A stretch of 64,000 nucleotides of DNA from Symbiobacterium thermophilum IAM 14863 (GCF_000009905.1 NC_006177.1:3358595-3422594), one strand, 5' to 3'. Counted from the first letter of the stretch, positions 51,297-60,103 are shown. Numbers and translations are program-made. Notes: generated from the letters alone by a model not told the origin.

Positions 51297-52745
51297 TCAA
51301 TCGCCGCCAGACCCCTCCGGACGCCTGCGGACCGTCACCCGCACGGCCGAACGCGTCCCGGCGTCAGGTCGGAAGCGGCGGTCCCGGATCACCCCGGGCA
51401 CCCAGACTACAGTATCGCCCGCAACCAGCAGCGGCAGACCATCCCGCTGGTCCCGGGGCACCTTCGCATCCACCAGGATGTCCTGAAGCTTCTTGGAACC
51501 CTGCATGCCCGCCGGCCAGAGCCGGTCCCCGGGACGGCGCGTCCGCACCGCCAGCGGCCCCGGAAGCCGGTCCCGGTCGAGCCACATCTCGTCGTCCGGC
51601 AGCCGCGCCGGCATCGCGGACGGCGGAACCAGCTCCGCCGCCACCGTCACGCCCAGGGCCGGAATCGCCGTCTCGCCCGGCACGGCCACCGGCCAGACCT
51701 GTTCCAACGCCTCCGCCCCCGGCCCCAGTTGCGGATGGGACCGCGCGAACCGGCAGCGGCCGTAAGCCACGGACAGGCGAACCCCCTGCGGCAGGTCCAG
51801 CCAGTGGCTGCCCTCCGTCCGGCCGGCCAGCTCCAGGGCCCGGGTCACAGCGGAGAGCCCCGGGCCGTAGGCCGAGCCGCTCACCCGCTGCACGGCCATC
51901 CGGACGATCCGCCGGGCCAGGGCCAGAGGCTCCTGCACCAGGAGCGTCCCGTCCAGCTCGACCACCGGCTCGCCGGTCGCCTCCCCGGTCTCCCGCCACC
52001 CGCAGCGGGCGCAGGCCTCCCGGGTGAGCTCCGCGAGCAGCCGGTCCTCCTCCCGGAGCAGGTCCGCCGTCTGGGCGAGGTTGTCCACCACCGCGTCGCC
52101 GAACCGCTCCGTCAGGGCCGGCAGGATCTCCAGCCGGATCCGGTTGCGCTCAAAGTCCCCCTGCAGGTTGGTGGCGTCCATGCGGGGCGTGAGCCCGTGC
52201 GCCCGGCAGTACGCCAGGATCTCCTGCCGCGAGGCGCCCAGCAGCGGCCGGATGATGGTCAGGCCGCCCTCCCGCCGCACGGGCGGGATGCCGGCAAGGC
52301 CGGTGGAACCGCTGCCCCGCAGCAGCCGCATCAGCACCGTTTCCGCCTGGTCGTTCCGGTTGTGGCCGGTGGCGGCCCGCTGCGCCCCGATGGCCGCCGC
52401 GAGGCGGGCCATCTCCGCGTACCGGCGGCGGCGGGCGTTGTCCTCGAGCGAACCCCGCATGGCCTCCAACTCGCCGGGGCGGAGCGTTACCGTGGTCAGC
52501 GGCAGCGAAAGCTCCCGGGCCAGGTCGGCGACGAAGGCGGCATCCGCCCGCGACGCCTCGCCGCGCAGGCCGTGGTCTAGATGAAAAAGGTGCAGAGAAA
52601 GCCGCCACGCGGGGGCCAGGCGGTAGAGCACGTGCGTGAGCGCCAGAGAGTCAGGGCCCCCGGAGACGGCCACGATCACCCGATCGCCCGGCTCGAGCAT
52701 CCCGTGCCGGACCACGTATTCGCGCACCCGATCGAGCAGCGGCAC
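51297..52745 (-). CDS. tilS: tRNA(Ile)-lysidine synthase
   Basis: A 482-residue enzyme that converts C34 of tRNA-Ile(CAU) to lysidine. The PP-loop SGGPDS is at residues 28-33 in VIVAVSGGPDSLALTHVL, followed by HLDHGLRGEASRADAAFV, LEDNARRRRYAEMARLAA and GHNRNDQAETVLMRLLRGSG. The C-terminal TilS domain includes RTRRPGDRLWPAGMQGSKKLQDILVDAKVP. The GTG at 52745 is chosen because GGAGGGGGGG lies about eight bases upstream; the frame is open 58 codons further, into the spoIIE side. Confidence 0.96.
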   Translation of the reverse strand: MPLLDRVREYVVRHGMLEPGDRVIVAVSGGPDSLALTHVLYRLAPAWRLSLHLFHLDHGLRGEASRADAAFVADLARELSLPLTTVTLRPGELEAMRGSLEDNARRRRYAEMARLAAAIGAQRAATGHNRNDQAETVLMRLLRGSGSTGLAGIPPVRREGGLTIIRPLLGASRQEILAYCRAHGLTPRMDATNLQGDFERNRIRLEILPALTERFGDAVVDNLAQTADLLREEDRLLAELTREACARCGWRETGEATGEPVVELDGTLLVQEPLALARRIVRMAVQRVSGSAYGPGLSAVTRALELAGRTEGSHWLDLPQGVRLSVAYGRCRFARSHPQLGPGAEALEQVWPVAVPGETAIPALGVTVAAELVPPSAMPARLPDDEMWLDRDRLPGPLAVRTRRPGDRLWPAGMQGSKKLQDILVDAKVPRDQRDGLPLLVAGDTVVWVPGVIRDRRFRPDAGTRSAVRVTVRRRPEGSGGD

Positions 52746-52767
52746 CCGGTCACCCCCCCTCCACGCC

Positions 52768-52815
52768 AATCCCCGGCCCAGGTGCCGATTCCCGTTTCGA
52801 CACCGGCCGGGGATT
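52768..52815 (-). terminator. Long hairpin between spoIIE and tilS
   Basis: AATCCCCGGCC and GGCCGGGGATT pair perfectly around a 26-base region that itself has a GGTG/CACC stem. No T run follows; it may terminate or attenuate the spoIIE transcript. Confidence 0.45.
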
Positions 52816-52846
52816 CCCTTCCGGTTTCCGTGCAGCTTTCCGTCCG

Positions 52847-55156
52847 TCAGCGCCTGCGTGCGCGCCTGCCCCCGTTGCCGCCCGGGCCCCCGCGGGGAGC
52901 CGTCATGGCGGGGACCCACTGGCCCGATGGCTTCGGCCGCGGCGCCGCTTCCGCCGCGCCGTCCGCGAGGGCCATCCGGGCCACCACGACGGTGAGGTCG
53001 TCCTCCGGCGCGGGCGTCAGTTCAAGGGCACGGGCCAGCACGCGCTCGGCCACCTCCTCGGGGTCCGCGCTCTGCTCCCGGCTCAGCTGCTCCAATAGCC
53101 ACCGCTCCTTATCCTCCTGATCGCGGGCGGCCTCCAGGACGCCGTCGCTGACCATCACGATGAGGTCGCCGTCGCCCAGCACCCGCCGCTCCGGCTCCAC
53201 CTCCACGTCCGGGACGGCGCCGGCCGGCGGCGCGGGAACGCGCACGACCGTCACGTCGCCGCCGCGGCGCACGAAGCTGGGTGCGGCCCCGACCTTGACG
53301 AACTCGGCCTGACCGGTGGCCAGGTCGAGGACTGCGAGGTCCAGCGTGGCGAACGTATCCCCGGGCCCTCGGAGGAGGAGCACGGAATTGACCGTCTTCA
53401 CCGCCACCTCGGCGTTGAACCCGGCATCCAGCAACTGCTGCAGGAGGCGGACGCACTCGCCGGACTGCACCGCCGCCTCGCGGCCGACGCCCATGCCATC
53501 GCTGAGCGCCAGCAGGAACCGCCCGCCCGAGAGGGGCCCCGTGACCGCCGAATCGCCGGAGATGTGGCCGCCCCGCTTCGGCATGCGGGCCACCGCGGCC
53601 GTCGCCGTGAACACCGCCGGCATGGCGCGGCCGGGCCTGCCCCCCGCTGCAATGTCCTCCGCCATGCGGTCCAGCATGCGGGCGACGCTGTGGATGTACT
53701 CTCCCGCCACAGCCCTGCCCTCCTCGAGCCGTCGGGCCAGGGCGCGGTCGGACCGCTCCAGGTCGTACAGGTGGTTGAGCGTCACCGCAACCTGCGCGGG
53801 GTGAATGCAGCGGGCCTCCAGCTGGTCCGGCAGCGGGGACAGCGGCAGCGGGCCCTCCAGATCGATCCGTCGCCACAAGTCGTCCATCAGCTGCCGGGTC
53901 TCGTCCGCGTCCCGCTCCCAGCACTGTGCGCGGAGGGAGCAGGACTGGCAGACCTGCTCTTTCAGTGACCGCAGGCGGCGCTCCAGGACAGGCGCCGGCG
54001 GGGATGCCACGGCGGCCACCTGCGTGTAGGTGCGCTGAATCTCCCTCAGGGCCTGCGCCACCGCCAGCAGCCGTTCACGGGCCTCGCGCACGGTGCCGTC
54101 GACGGGTGCGCCGGCATCCGGCTCAGGCGGAGCAGCGCGCTCGCTGCGCAGGGCCTGCGGCAGGCGCACCGCCCAGGCCGACGGCAGCAGCCAGAACAGC
54201 AGCGTGGCGGTGCCGGCCGACAGGGCCATGGCCTCGAGCACGGCCCCCTGTCCCTGCGTCGCCATGCTGTACGAGAGAAATCCCAATGCGTACGCCAGGC
54301 CCACCCCCGGCTTCCTGAGGTCGCGGAACGCGCCGCCCAGGAAACCGGCGACAACGTACGCCATCGCCTGGCTGTCCGAAAGGGTCGGCGGGCCGAACAT
54401 GCCGGTGCCCGGCGGGTGTGCGAGCACCGTGAGGAAGGACGACATGCCGATCACCGCCCCCGCGGCGGCGCCCCAGCCCATTCCGCCCGCGTGGGCGCAG
54501 AGCAGCACCGCCAGCCCCGCGAAGACGCCGTGCAGCGAAAGCCGTCCCCACAGGGTCAGGTCCTGCAACCCGGTGAGGGCGGATGCCAGCAGGATGATGG
54601 CGGGGACCGGCAGATCCAGCGGCGCGCCTTCCGGGTACCTGCCCTGCCTCAGGTCGGACACGGCCAGGGTGAAGAGGAGCGCGAGCACGCCGGTGAGGCT
54701 GGACCAGAACGCGAGCGGCACCGTGCCGACTGCGGGGTTCTGCAGGATTCCCTGGCCCGCCGCCACCGCGGCGGCAAGCAGGGCGCCGATGAGCGGACTG
54801 TGCCGAGGGCTCACCTGCGTCAGCCCGCCCAGGGTGTGGACCAGGCCGATGGCCACGGCCGTGGTGGCGAACACGGAGAGCGGCTGGACCAGCGCGGCGC
54901 CGCCCAGCAGCGCCAGGGCCACGGGAAGCGCCGCCAGCCCGCCGAACCCCGCCGCCCGCACCGCCGTGTAGAAGGCGATGCTGAACGGCGCTGCGGGGCT
55001 GACCGGCTGTGCCCGGCCCATGAGGAACGCGATCACGATCCCGGCGTACAGAAGCGGGCGCCACGCCCACGACAGGCGGCGTTGCAGCCACCCCTGAAGG
55101 CCCGTCCACCTCCGGCCGGACGGCTCGGGACGATCAGACGACCGGGAGAATGCCAC
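52847..55156 (-). CDS. spoIIE: Stage II sporulation protein E
   Basis: A 769-residue sporulation phosphatase started at GTG 55156 with GAGGGTGATC upstream. About ten N-terminal membrane helices (to near residue 310) anchor it to the polar septum. A central region with CQSCSLRAQCWERD follows, and residues about 540-740 are a PP2C domain with LLALSDGMGVGREAAVQSG and VMVSDGVLEAA holding the metal aspartates. SpoIIE dephosphorylates the anti-anti-sigma factor SpoIIAA to activate sigma-F. A 0A-box promoter just upstream fits this role. The C-terminal tail after the phosphatase is basic and Gly/Arg-rich, longer than I expect for the family. Confidence 0.96.
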   Translation of the reverse strand: MAFSRSSDRPEPSGRRWTGLQGWLQRRLSWAWRPLLYAGIVIAFLMGRAQPVSPAAPFSIAFYTAVRAAGFGGLAALPVALALLGGAALVQPLSVFATTAVAIGLVHTLGGLTQVSPRHSPLIGALLAAAVAAGQGILQNPAVGTVPLAFWSSLTGVLALLFTLAVSDLRQGRYPEGAPLDLPVPAIILLASALTGLQDLTLWGRLSLHGVFAGLAVLLCAHAGGMGWGAAAGAVIGMSSFLTVLAHPPGTGMFGPPTLSDSQAMAYVVAGFLGGAFRDLRKPGVGLAYALGFLSYSMATQGQGAVLEAMALSAGTATLLFWLLPSAWAVRLPQALRSERAAPPEPDAGAPVDGTVREARERLLAVAQALREIQRTYTQVAAVASPPAPVLERRLRSLKEQVCQSCSLRAQCWERDADETRQLMDDLWRRIDLEGPLPLSPLPDQLEARCIHPAQVAVTLNHLYDLERSDRALARRLEEGRAVAGEYIHSVARMLDRMAEDIAAGGRPGRAMPAVFTATAAVARMPKRGGHISGDSAVTGPLSGGRFLLALSDGMGVGREAAVQSGECVRLLQQLLDAGFNAEVAVKTVNSVLLLRGPGDTFATLDLAVLDLATGQAEFVKVGAAPSFVRRGGDVTVVRVPAPPAGAVPDVEVEPERRVLGDGDLIVMVSDGVLEAARDQEDKERWLLEQLSREQSADPEEVAERVLARALELTPAPEDDLTVVVARMALADGAAEAAPRPKPSGQWVPAMTAPRGGPGGNGGRRARRR

Positions 55157-55190
55157 GCGATCACCCTCTGCAGGCGATGTTGCAGCATCC

Positions 55191-55225
55191 AGTGTAACCC
55201 AACGGCCTTGCCGAAAGCTGTCGAA
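55191..55225 (-). promoter_or_regulatory. Spo0A-type promoter of spoIIE
   Basis: On the minus strand TCGACA (55219-55224) and TACACT (55191-55196) are 22 bp apart. The complement of the -35, TGTCGAA at 55219-55225, is a perfect Spo0A box. Long-spacer sigma-A promoters with a 0A box over the -35 are known for spoIIG and spoIIE in Bacillus. Confidence 0.75.
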
Positions 55226-55265
55226 TTTTGTAAGGGCCGCCTGCGATTTCCATCCAGGAGAAGAA

Positions 55266-55305
55266 AGCACCCGGCGCTGGCTCCTGCCAGCGCCGGGTGC
55301 TTTGC
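55266..55305 (-). terminator. Terminator of tRNA-Glu
   Basis: A perfect 17-bp stem, AAAGCACCCGGCGCTGG with CCAGCGCCGGGTGCTTT and a six-base loop, lies five bases after the tRNA 3-prime end. Confidence 0.9.
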
Positions 55306-55310
55306 CATTG

Positions 55311-55386
55311 GCGACCCCAACGGGATTCGAACCCGTGCCGCCACCGTGAAAGGGTGGTGTCCTAGGCCTCTAGACGATGGGGTCGT
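55311..55386 (-). tRNA. tRNA-Glu (anticodon TTC)
   Basis: A 76-base tRNA with encoded CCA. The acceptor stem GACCCCA pairs with TGGGGTC, the T arm is ACGGG-TTCGAAT-CCCGT, and the anticodon arm CCACC-CTTTCAC-GGTGG gives anticodon TTC (complement of 55350-55352). It reads GAA and GAG codons. It is a single-gene unit between spoIIE and moeA. Confidence 0.98.
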
Positions 55387-55405
55387 CATCCTGAGGCTCA
55401 CTTAG

Positions 55406-55435
55406 CTTATCAAAGATTGCGGCACGGCGTCAAGT
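55406..55435 (-). promoter_or_regulatory. Promoter of tRNA-Glu
   Basis: TTGACG (55430-55435) and TAAGCT (55406-55411) on the minus strand are 18 bp apart, with the predicted start about 13 bases before the tRNA. Confidence 0.6.
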
Positions 55436-55462
55436 AGTCAACCGATTCCAGCGGCTTCCGGA

Positions 55463-56710
55463 TCACACGTCGCCCCTCGGGGGCGGCACGAAGACGTCCG
55501 CGTCGTCCAGCAGAAGGGCGCGCACCCGCGCACCGGCCGGGAGCGGGCCCGCGTGGGCCGGAACCACCGCGTAGGCGTTGGCATGGCTCATCGAGCTGAG
55601 CACGCCCGCCCGCTGGGCCATGCTGGTGTCAAGCCGGATCTCGCCGTCCGGACCATTGTACGCCCGCGCCCGGAGGTACCGGGTGACGCCCGCCGTTTTC
55701 AGCACCGGCTGGTCCAGCACCCCCTCCGCGGCCCTGAGGCCCAGGCGGCGCCGGCCCAGCAGGTGGTCCAGCAACGGGCGCACCAGCAGGTCGAAGTCCG
55801 TAATCGCCGCCGCAGGGTTGCCCGACAGCCCGATGACGAGGCGGCCTTCCAACACGCTCGCACACACCGGCGTGCCGGGCTTGATGCTGACCCGCCAGAA
55901 GAGCTGTTCGGCACCCAGGATCGTCAGCGCCTCCCGCACCACGTCAAACCGGCCCACGGAAACGCCGCCCGTGGTGAGAATCAGGTCGCACCCCGCCGCC
56001 TCCCGCAGCATGCCGGCGATGACCTCGGTCACATCGCGGGCGACCCCCAGCACGATGGGGACGCCCCCTGCGGCCCGCACCAGCGCGGCCACGCCGGGGC
56101 TGTTGGAGTTGCGGATCTGCCCCGGTCCCGGCGTCTGGTGCGCCGGCACCAACTCGTCCCCGGTGCTCAGGATCCCCACCCGGGGCCGGGCGAAAACCGG
56201 GACCTCCAGGATGCCGAGGGCCGCAAGCAGGTTGATCTCCTGGGGGCGGATCAGATGACCGGCCTCGAGGATCAGCTCGCCCTCCCGCACGTCCTCGCCC
56301 ACGGGCGCGACGTTCTCCATCGGCGGGACGGGGCGGAACACCAGCACGCCCTCCGGGGTCACCCGCACCTCCTCCAGCCGGATCACCGCGTCGGCGCCCG
56401 GCGGCACCGCGCCGCCGGTCATGATGGCCACCGCCGTGCCCGGCGCCAGTTCCGCCTCCCGGGGATGCCCGGCAGGAATCACCCCGACCGGCCGGAGGAC
56501 CACGGGCTGCTCCCGGGTTGCCCCCAGGGTGTCCGCGGAGCGGACGGCGTACCCGTCCATGCCCGATCGGGCGAAGGCGGGCAGCGGCTCGGGCGCGTGC
56601 ACATCCTCGGCCAGGACCAGCCCCAGCGCGTCCTCCAACGGTACCCGCTCCACGCGCCGGGGCGGCGCGCGGTGCAGCAGAAGCTCACAGGCCTCCTCAA
56701 CCCGAAGCAT
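55463..56710 (-). CDS. moeA: Molybdopterin molybdenumtransferase
   Basis: A 415-residue enzyme that inserts molybdate into adenylated molybdopterin. LPAFARSGMDGYAVRSADT is the N-terminal catalytic segment, followed by GTAVAIMTGGAVPPGADAVIRLEEV, GILSTGDELVPAHQTPGPGQIRNSNSPGV, LILTTGGVSVGRFD and VFCGLSGNPAAA-like GLSGNPAAAITDFD. ATG 56710 follows GGGGGGAGC. It is 11 bases downstream of mobB in one transcript. Confidence 0.97.
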   Translation of the reverse strand: MLRVEEACELLLHRAPPRRVERVPLEDALGLVLAEDVHAPEPLPAFARSGMDGYAVRSADTLGATREQPVVLRPVGVIPAGHPREAELAPGTAVAIMTGGAVPPGADAVIRLEEVRVTPEGVLVFRPVPPMENVAPVGEDVREGELILEAGHLIRPQEINLLAALGILEVPVFARPRVGILSTGDELVPAHQTPGPGQIRNSNSPGVAALVRAAGGVPIVLGVARDVTEVIAGMLREAAGCDLILTTGGVSVGRFDVVREALTILGAEQLFWRVSIKPGTPVCASVLEGRLVIGLSGNPAAAITDFDLLVRPLLDHLLGRRRLGLRAAEGVLDQPVLKTAGVTRYLRARAYNGPDGEIRLDTSMAQRAGVLSSMSHANAYAVVPAHAGPLPAGARVRALLLDDADVFVPPPRGDV

Positions 56711-56721
56711 GCCGCTCCCCC

Positions 56722-57243
56722 CTAGCTCCTCGTCTGTGCGTCCCTGAGCAACCGCATCTCCACGAAGTCCGCGATGGCGACGATGTCGTTCCAGTCAAAC
56801 CGGGGAAGGGCCGTTTGGACCGGGAGGTCGCCGGCCACGGCGATGAGCGTCGGGTCTTCCCCGCACAGCAGGTGCCCCTCGTTCCGGGCGCTGCTGAAGA
56901 TCTCGATCTTGGGGAAGCGCTCGCGCTTGAACCCTTCGGTGATCACGAGGTCCACGGAGCCCAGCAGCGCGATGGCGTCTGCGGTGGAGAACTCCCCTTC
57001 GGGCACCGAACGGACGAGCCCGATCTGCCCGGGGCCGATGATGCACACCGCCTTCGCCCCGGCCTGCCGGTGCCGCCAGGTGTCCTTGCCTTCATGGTCC
57101 ATCTGGAAACCGTGAACGTCGTGCTTCAGCGTGCCCACCGACCAGCCGCGGCGAGTGAGCTCCGCCACCAGCCGTTCCACCAGGGTGGTCTTGCCGCACT
57201 TCCCACAACCCACGATCGAGAGCACTGGGGGCCGTTCCGTCAT
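56722..57243 (-). CDS. mobB: Molybdopterin-guanine dinucleotide biosynthesis protein B
   Basis: A 173-residue P-loop GTPase; Walker A is GCGKCGKT at residues 12-19, then LKHDVHGFQMDHEGKDTWRHRQAGA and VDLVITEGFKRERFPKIEI, both MobB hallmarks. It supports MobA or MoeA in delivering the cofactor. ATG 57243 is chosen with GGGAGG upstream; ten extra codons lack an SD. No mobA is seen in the window. Confidence 0.95.
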   Translation of the reverse strand: MTERPPVLSIVGCGKCGKTTLVERLVAELTRRGWSVGTLKHDVHGFQMDHEGKDTWRHRQAGAKAVCIIGPGQIGLVRSVPEGEFSTADAIALLGSVDLVITEGFKRERFPKIEIFSSARNEGHLLCGEDPTLIAVAGDLPVQTALPRFDWNDIVAIADFVEMRLLRDAQTRS

Positions 57244-57352
57244 GGCCTGGTTCGCCTCCCGCGTCGGAGTCAAGGACCATCATACCGGGAATCCGCGGAG
57301 CCGGCCATCGGGCGCGGGCCGGTGGAAGCGTAGCACCAAATGGGGGCACCGG

Positions 57353-58162
57353 TCAGCTCCCGGTGCTGGTGTAGCGCCGCGTGCCGAACTTCCAGAAGCC
57401 GTACGCCAAACCGATGGCAGCCACGCCCACCGCCGGCGTCGCCCAGGCCAGGAGCGGCAGCGGCAGCTCCTGCACCCGGCCCAGCAGCACGTGGGCGGGG
57501 AAGTAATTAATGAAAGCAAACGGCACCAGCACCGTCAGGACGAACTGAATCGCCCGGTGGTAGATGGAGACCGGGTAGTTGATCAGCTGGCGCGCCGGGT
57601 AGACCAGGCTCCAGTAGAACGTGTAGGTCCGGGTCGTCCAGAAGGCCATCGTCGCCACGGTCATCATGGCCGCCCCGAGGATCATGGCCCCGCCGGCCGC
57701 GGTGAGGACCAGGTAGCCCAGCTGCAGCGCGGTAAGGCGGATGCCCGCGGTCTTCACCGCGAAGGTGAACGCCGCGAGGGAGAACACGAACTGCCCCATC
57801 CCGGCGATGGGCGACTGGGTGCTGATCACCGTGAGCATGGGGTTGATCGGCCGCAGCAGGGCGCGATCGAAGCTGCCCATGCGAACCTGGTCCTCGAAGC
57901 TGATGAAACTCCAGAAGAGCGACACGGCGAAGCCCCACGCCAGGATGGCCAGGGCGTAAAGCAAGATGATCTCCTCAAACCGCCACCCGCCCACGGTGGT
58001 GAACCGCTGCGTCAGCCAGTACAGCGCCGCGAACTGTCCGGCATAGGTGAGCACGATGCCGATGAGATGGGAGAAGAAGTTCACCCGGTACTGCATCTGC
58101 GACCGGGCCTGGGCCATGGCCATGCGGACGTAACAGGACAGGTTGTGCCCGAGATCGCCCAC
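57353..58162 (-). CDS. ABC-2 type transporter permease (second of a pair)
   Basis: A 269-residue integral membrane protein with six hydrophobic segments, matching the ABC-2/DUF990-type permeases: LSCYVRMAMAQARSQMQYRVNFF at the N-terminus, GGWRFEEIILLYALAILAWGFAVSLFW, GSFDRALLRPINPM and the C-terminal helix LGLAYGFWKFG-type ending TRRYTSTGS. GTG 58162 has GGGGGGATAGCG upstream. It starts three bases after the stop of the other permease. Confidence 0.9.
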   Translation of the reverse strand: MGDLGHNLSCYVRMAMAQARSQMQYRVNFFSHLIGIVLTYAGQFAALYWLTQRFTTVGGWRFEEIILLYALAILAWGFAVSLFWSFISFEDQVRMGSFDRALLRPINPMLTVISTQSPIAGMGQFVFSLAAFTFAVKTAGIRLTALQLGYLVLTAAGGAMILGAAMMTVATMAFWTTRTYTFYWSLVYPARQLINYPVSIYHRAIQFVLTVLVPFAFINYFPAHVLLGRVQELPLPLLAWATPAVGVAAIGLAYGFWKFGTRRYTSTGS

Positions 58163-58164
58163 CG

Positions 58165-58959
58165 CTATCCCCCCTGCACCGTCAGCTTCCGCTGCCCCGC
58201 GTGCCACATCGCGGCCAGCAGTCCGCAGCCCGCCAGAGCCCACGCGGCCTGCAGTGCCAGCGCCTGCCACAGGGCAGGGCCCGTAAGTGTCCCCGCCAGG
58301 ATGGCCGAGGGGACGAAGTACGTGCCCGCCCACGGCAGGTAGGTGGCCAGGGCTGCGGCCCATCCCGGCAGGTAGTACAGCGGGATGAACTCCCCGGAAA
58401 AGAGCGAGCTGGCCAGGAACCACAAGTTCTCCGCCTCGTTGAACTGGATCGTCCACAGTGCGATCAGCGTCAGCGACAGCAGGAAGCTCGCTTCGATCAC
58501 CCAACCCAGCAGGCCGCTGACCACGAAGAGCAGCAGGGCGGCGGGGTCGGGCACCGTGAGGCGGAAGGCCAGCCAGATGACCACGTACACCGGCAGCGAC
58601 CGGAGGGTGCGGAACAGCGAACGGCCAAGGAAGTCGCCCATCACCCGCACCGGCAGCGGAACCGGTTTGATCAGTTCCAGCGCCACGTCGCCCATGCGGA
58701 ACTTCTCGGCGACCTCCCAGGTCGGCAGGTGGCCGAGCTCGGACAGGATGCGGATGGCGACGATGTACCGCATCTGCCGTTCGAGGGCGACGGGGTCGTT
58801 CCCCAGAAGCGCGGTCCAGATCCCCGCGAACAGCACGAACCAGATCAGGCCGGAGACGATCCCCAGCCATCCCTCCACCTTGTAGGCCGCCTGTTGGCGG
58901 AACCCCTGCGCGACGAACGCCGCGAACGCGCCCATGCGCCGCAAAGCCCCCTTCTCCAT
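58165..58959 (-). CDS. ABC-2 type transporter permease (first of a pair)
   Basis: A 264-residue membrane protein with about six segments; YKVEGWLGIVSGLIWFVLFAGIWTALLG, PTWEVAEKFRMGDVALELIKPVPL and YLPGWAAALATYLPWAGTYFVPSAILAG are characteristic of the same family as its neighbour. The start is ATG 58959, or ATG 58935 with a longer SD distance. The ATP-binding gene that normally precedes such a pair is not upstream; the next gene is on the other strand. Substrate unknown. Confidence 0.9.
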   Translation of the reverse strand: MEKGALRRMGAFAAFVAQGFRQQAAYKVEGWLGIVSGLIWFVLFAGIWTALLGNDPVALERQMRYIVAIRILSELGHLPTWEVAEKFRMGDVALELIKPVPLPVRVMGDFLGRSLFRTLRSLPVYVVIWLAFRLTVPDPAALLLFVVSGLLGWVIEASFLLSLTLIALWTIQFNEAENLWFLASSLFSGEFIPLYYLPGWAAALATYLPWAGTYFVPSAILAGTLTGPALWQALALQAAWALAGCGLLAAMWHAGQRKLTVQGG

Positions 58960-59075
58960 GACGGTCCTGATGGCACGCCATATCGTTTCGCTGCCGCCCC
59001 CGGGAGCCCCTCTCAGGAGGACTCTTCGTTTCCCCTGTGGAAAGTTTGATGTATGCCGAGACGGAGGTTCGCGCG

Positions 59076-59537
59076 ATGAAGCTGGAAGTCATCAACGCCT
59101 TTCTGACTGCTGCTCGCCACAGCCTGTCCCAGGAGTTGCAGTCCGAAATCAAGCGCACCGGACTCTTCGTGGACCCCTCGGAGAACGCGATCGACGAGGT
59201 TGCCGTCTACCTTTCCTTCGTCGGCCAGGTGCGGGGCACGATGCTGCTGGGCTTTGACCTGACCACCGCCCGGAAGATCGCCTCCGCCATGGTGAGGGAA
59301 CCGCTGGCGGAACTTACGGAGATGGGGCTCTCCGCCTTGGCGGAGCTGGGGAACCTGATCGCCGGCGGTACGTGCATCGAACTGGAGCAGCTCGGCTTCT
59401 CGGCCGACATCTCCCCGCCCACCATCATGATCGGCGCGCGGTCCCGCATCTCGACCCTGGGGATCCGACGCGTGGTTCTGCCGCTGGCGACCCAGCACGG
59501 CCATTTCAACCTGCACGTCGCGGTCGACATCACCTGA
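59076..59537 (+). CDS. CheX-like chemotaxis phosphatase family protein
   Basis: A 153-residue protein of the CheC/CheX/FliY fold. MKLEVINAFLTAARHSLSQEL begins it and the E-x2-N motif characteristic of CheX appears in LSALAELGNLIAGGTCIELEQLGF. CheX dephosphorylates CheY-P; standalone copies occur near signalling genes. ATG 59076 has CGGAGG eight bases upstream. No other chemotaxis gene is in the window. A CBS protein follows 29 bp later. Confidence 0.85.
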   Translation: MKLEVINAFLTAARHSLSQELQSEIKRTGLFVDPSENAIDEVAVYLSFVGQVRGTMLLGFDLTTARKIASAMVREPLAELTEMGLSALAELGNLIAGGTCIELEQLGFSADISPPTIMIGARSRISTLGIRRVVLPLATQHGHFNLHVAVDIT

Positions 59538-59566
59538 TCGCGCAGAGCGAAGGAGTGTGCAGCAGA

Positions 59567-59992
59567 ATGACCCTGGTGCGTGATGCCATGATCCAGGTGG
59601 AACCCCTTTCCCCCAACGACCCGATCTTCGTCGCCCTCCAGGCGATGCGGAAGCAGCGGCTCCCGTTCGTGCCGGTCGTGCGGTCGGACGGCACCCTGTA
59701 CGGGTTGGTCACGGAAGGCGACCTGGTCCGCCTGATCTACCGGGCAACCCGCGAAAGCGGCGAAAGCGTGCCGCACTGGATCCGCGGCGCAGGCCGTCAG
59801 GTACTGCTCGTGCAGTCGGTGAAAGAGGTGGTGACCCGGGAGCTGGACACCATCGGACCGGACATTCCCCTGGAGGATGCCGCCGAGCTCATGGTCCGCA
59901 ACCACCGCAAGGTGCTGCCGGTGGTGGCGGATGGCCGGCCTATGGGCTATCTGATGCGCTCGGCCGTCGTCGACCACCTGATTGGAGAATAG
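59567..59992 (+). CDS. CBS domain pair protein
   Basis: A 141-residue protein made of two CBS motifs (residues 1-65 and 79-140): VRDAMIQVEPLSPNDPIFVALQAMRKQRLPFVPVV and VKEVVTRELDTIGPDIPLEDAAELMVRNHRKVLPVV. A CBS pair usually senses adenosine nucleotides or S-adenosylmethionine; there is no partner domain. AAGGAG precedes ATG 59567. Probably co-transcribed with the CheX-like gene. Confidence 0.95.
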   Translation: MTLVRDAMIQVEPLSPNDPIFVALQAMRKQRLPFVPVVRSDGTLYGLVTEGDLVRLIYRATRESGESVPHWIRGAGRQVLLVQSVKEVVTRELDTIGPDIPLEDAAELMVRNHRKVLPVVADGRPMGYLMRSAVVDHLIGE

Positions 59993-60010
59993 CGGTTCAC
60001 GCGCTTCGGG

Positions 60011-60045
60011 ACCGGCCCCTCCCCGCGTTGCGGGAGCGGGCCGGT
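60011..60045 (+). terminator. Terminator of the CheX-CBS pair
   Basis: ACCGGCCC and GGGCCGGT close an inner TCCCGC/GCGGGA-type stem, followed by TTCTGTTTC. Confidence 0.8.
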
Positions 60046-60103
60046 TTCTGTTTCGGTTCCCCCGCGTAGACAGTCCCGGCGCACGGTGACTAGGCCCCAG
60101 GTA

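Noticed and set aside
55157-55270. N-terminal extension of spoIIE
   Set aside because: It would start upstream of the 0A-box promoter; the GTG at 55156 has an SD.
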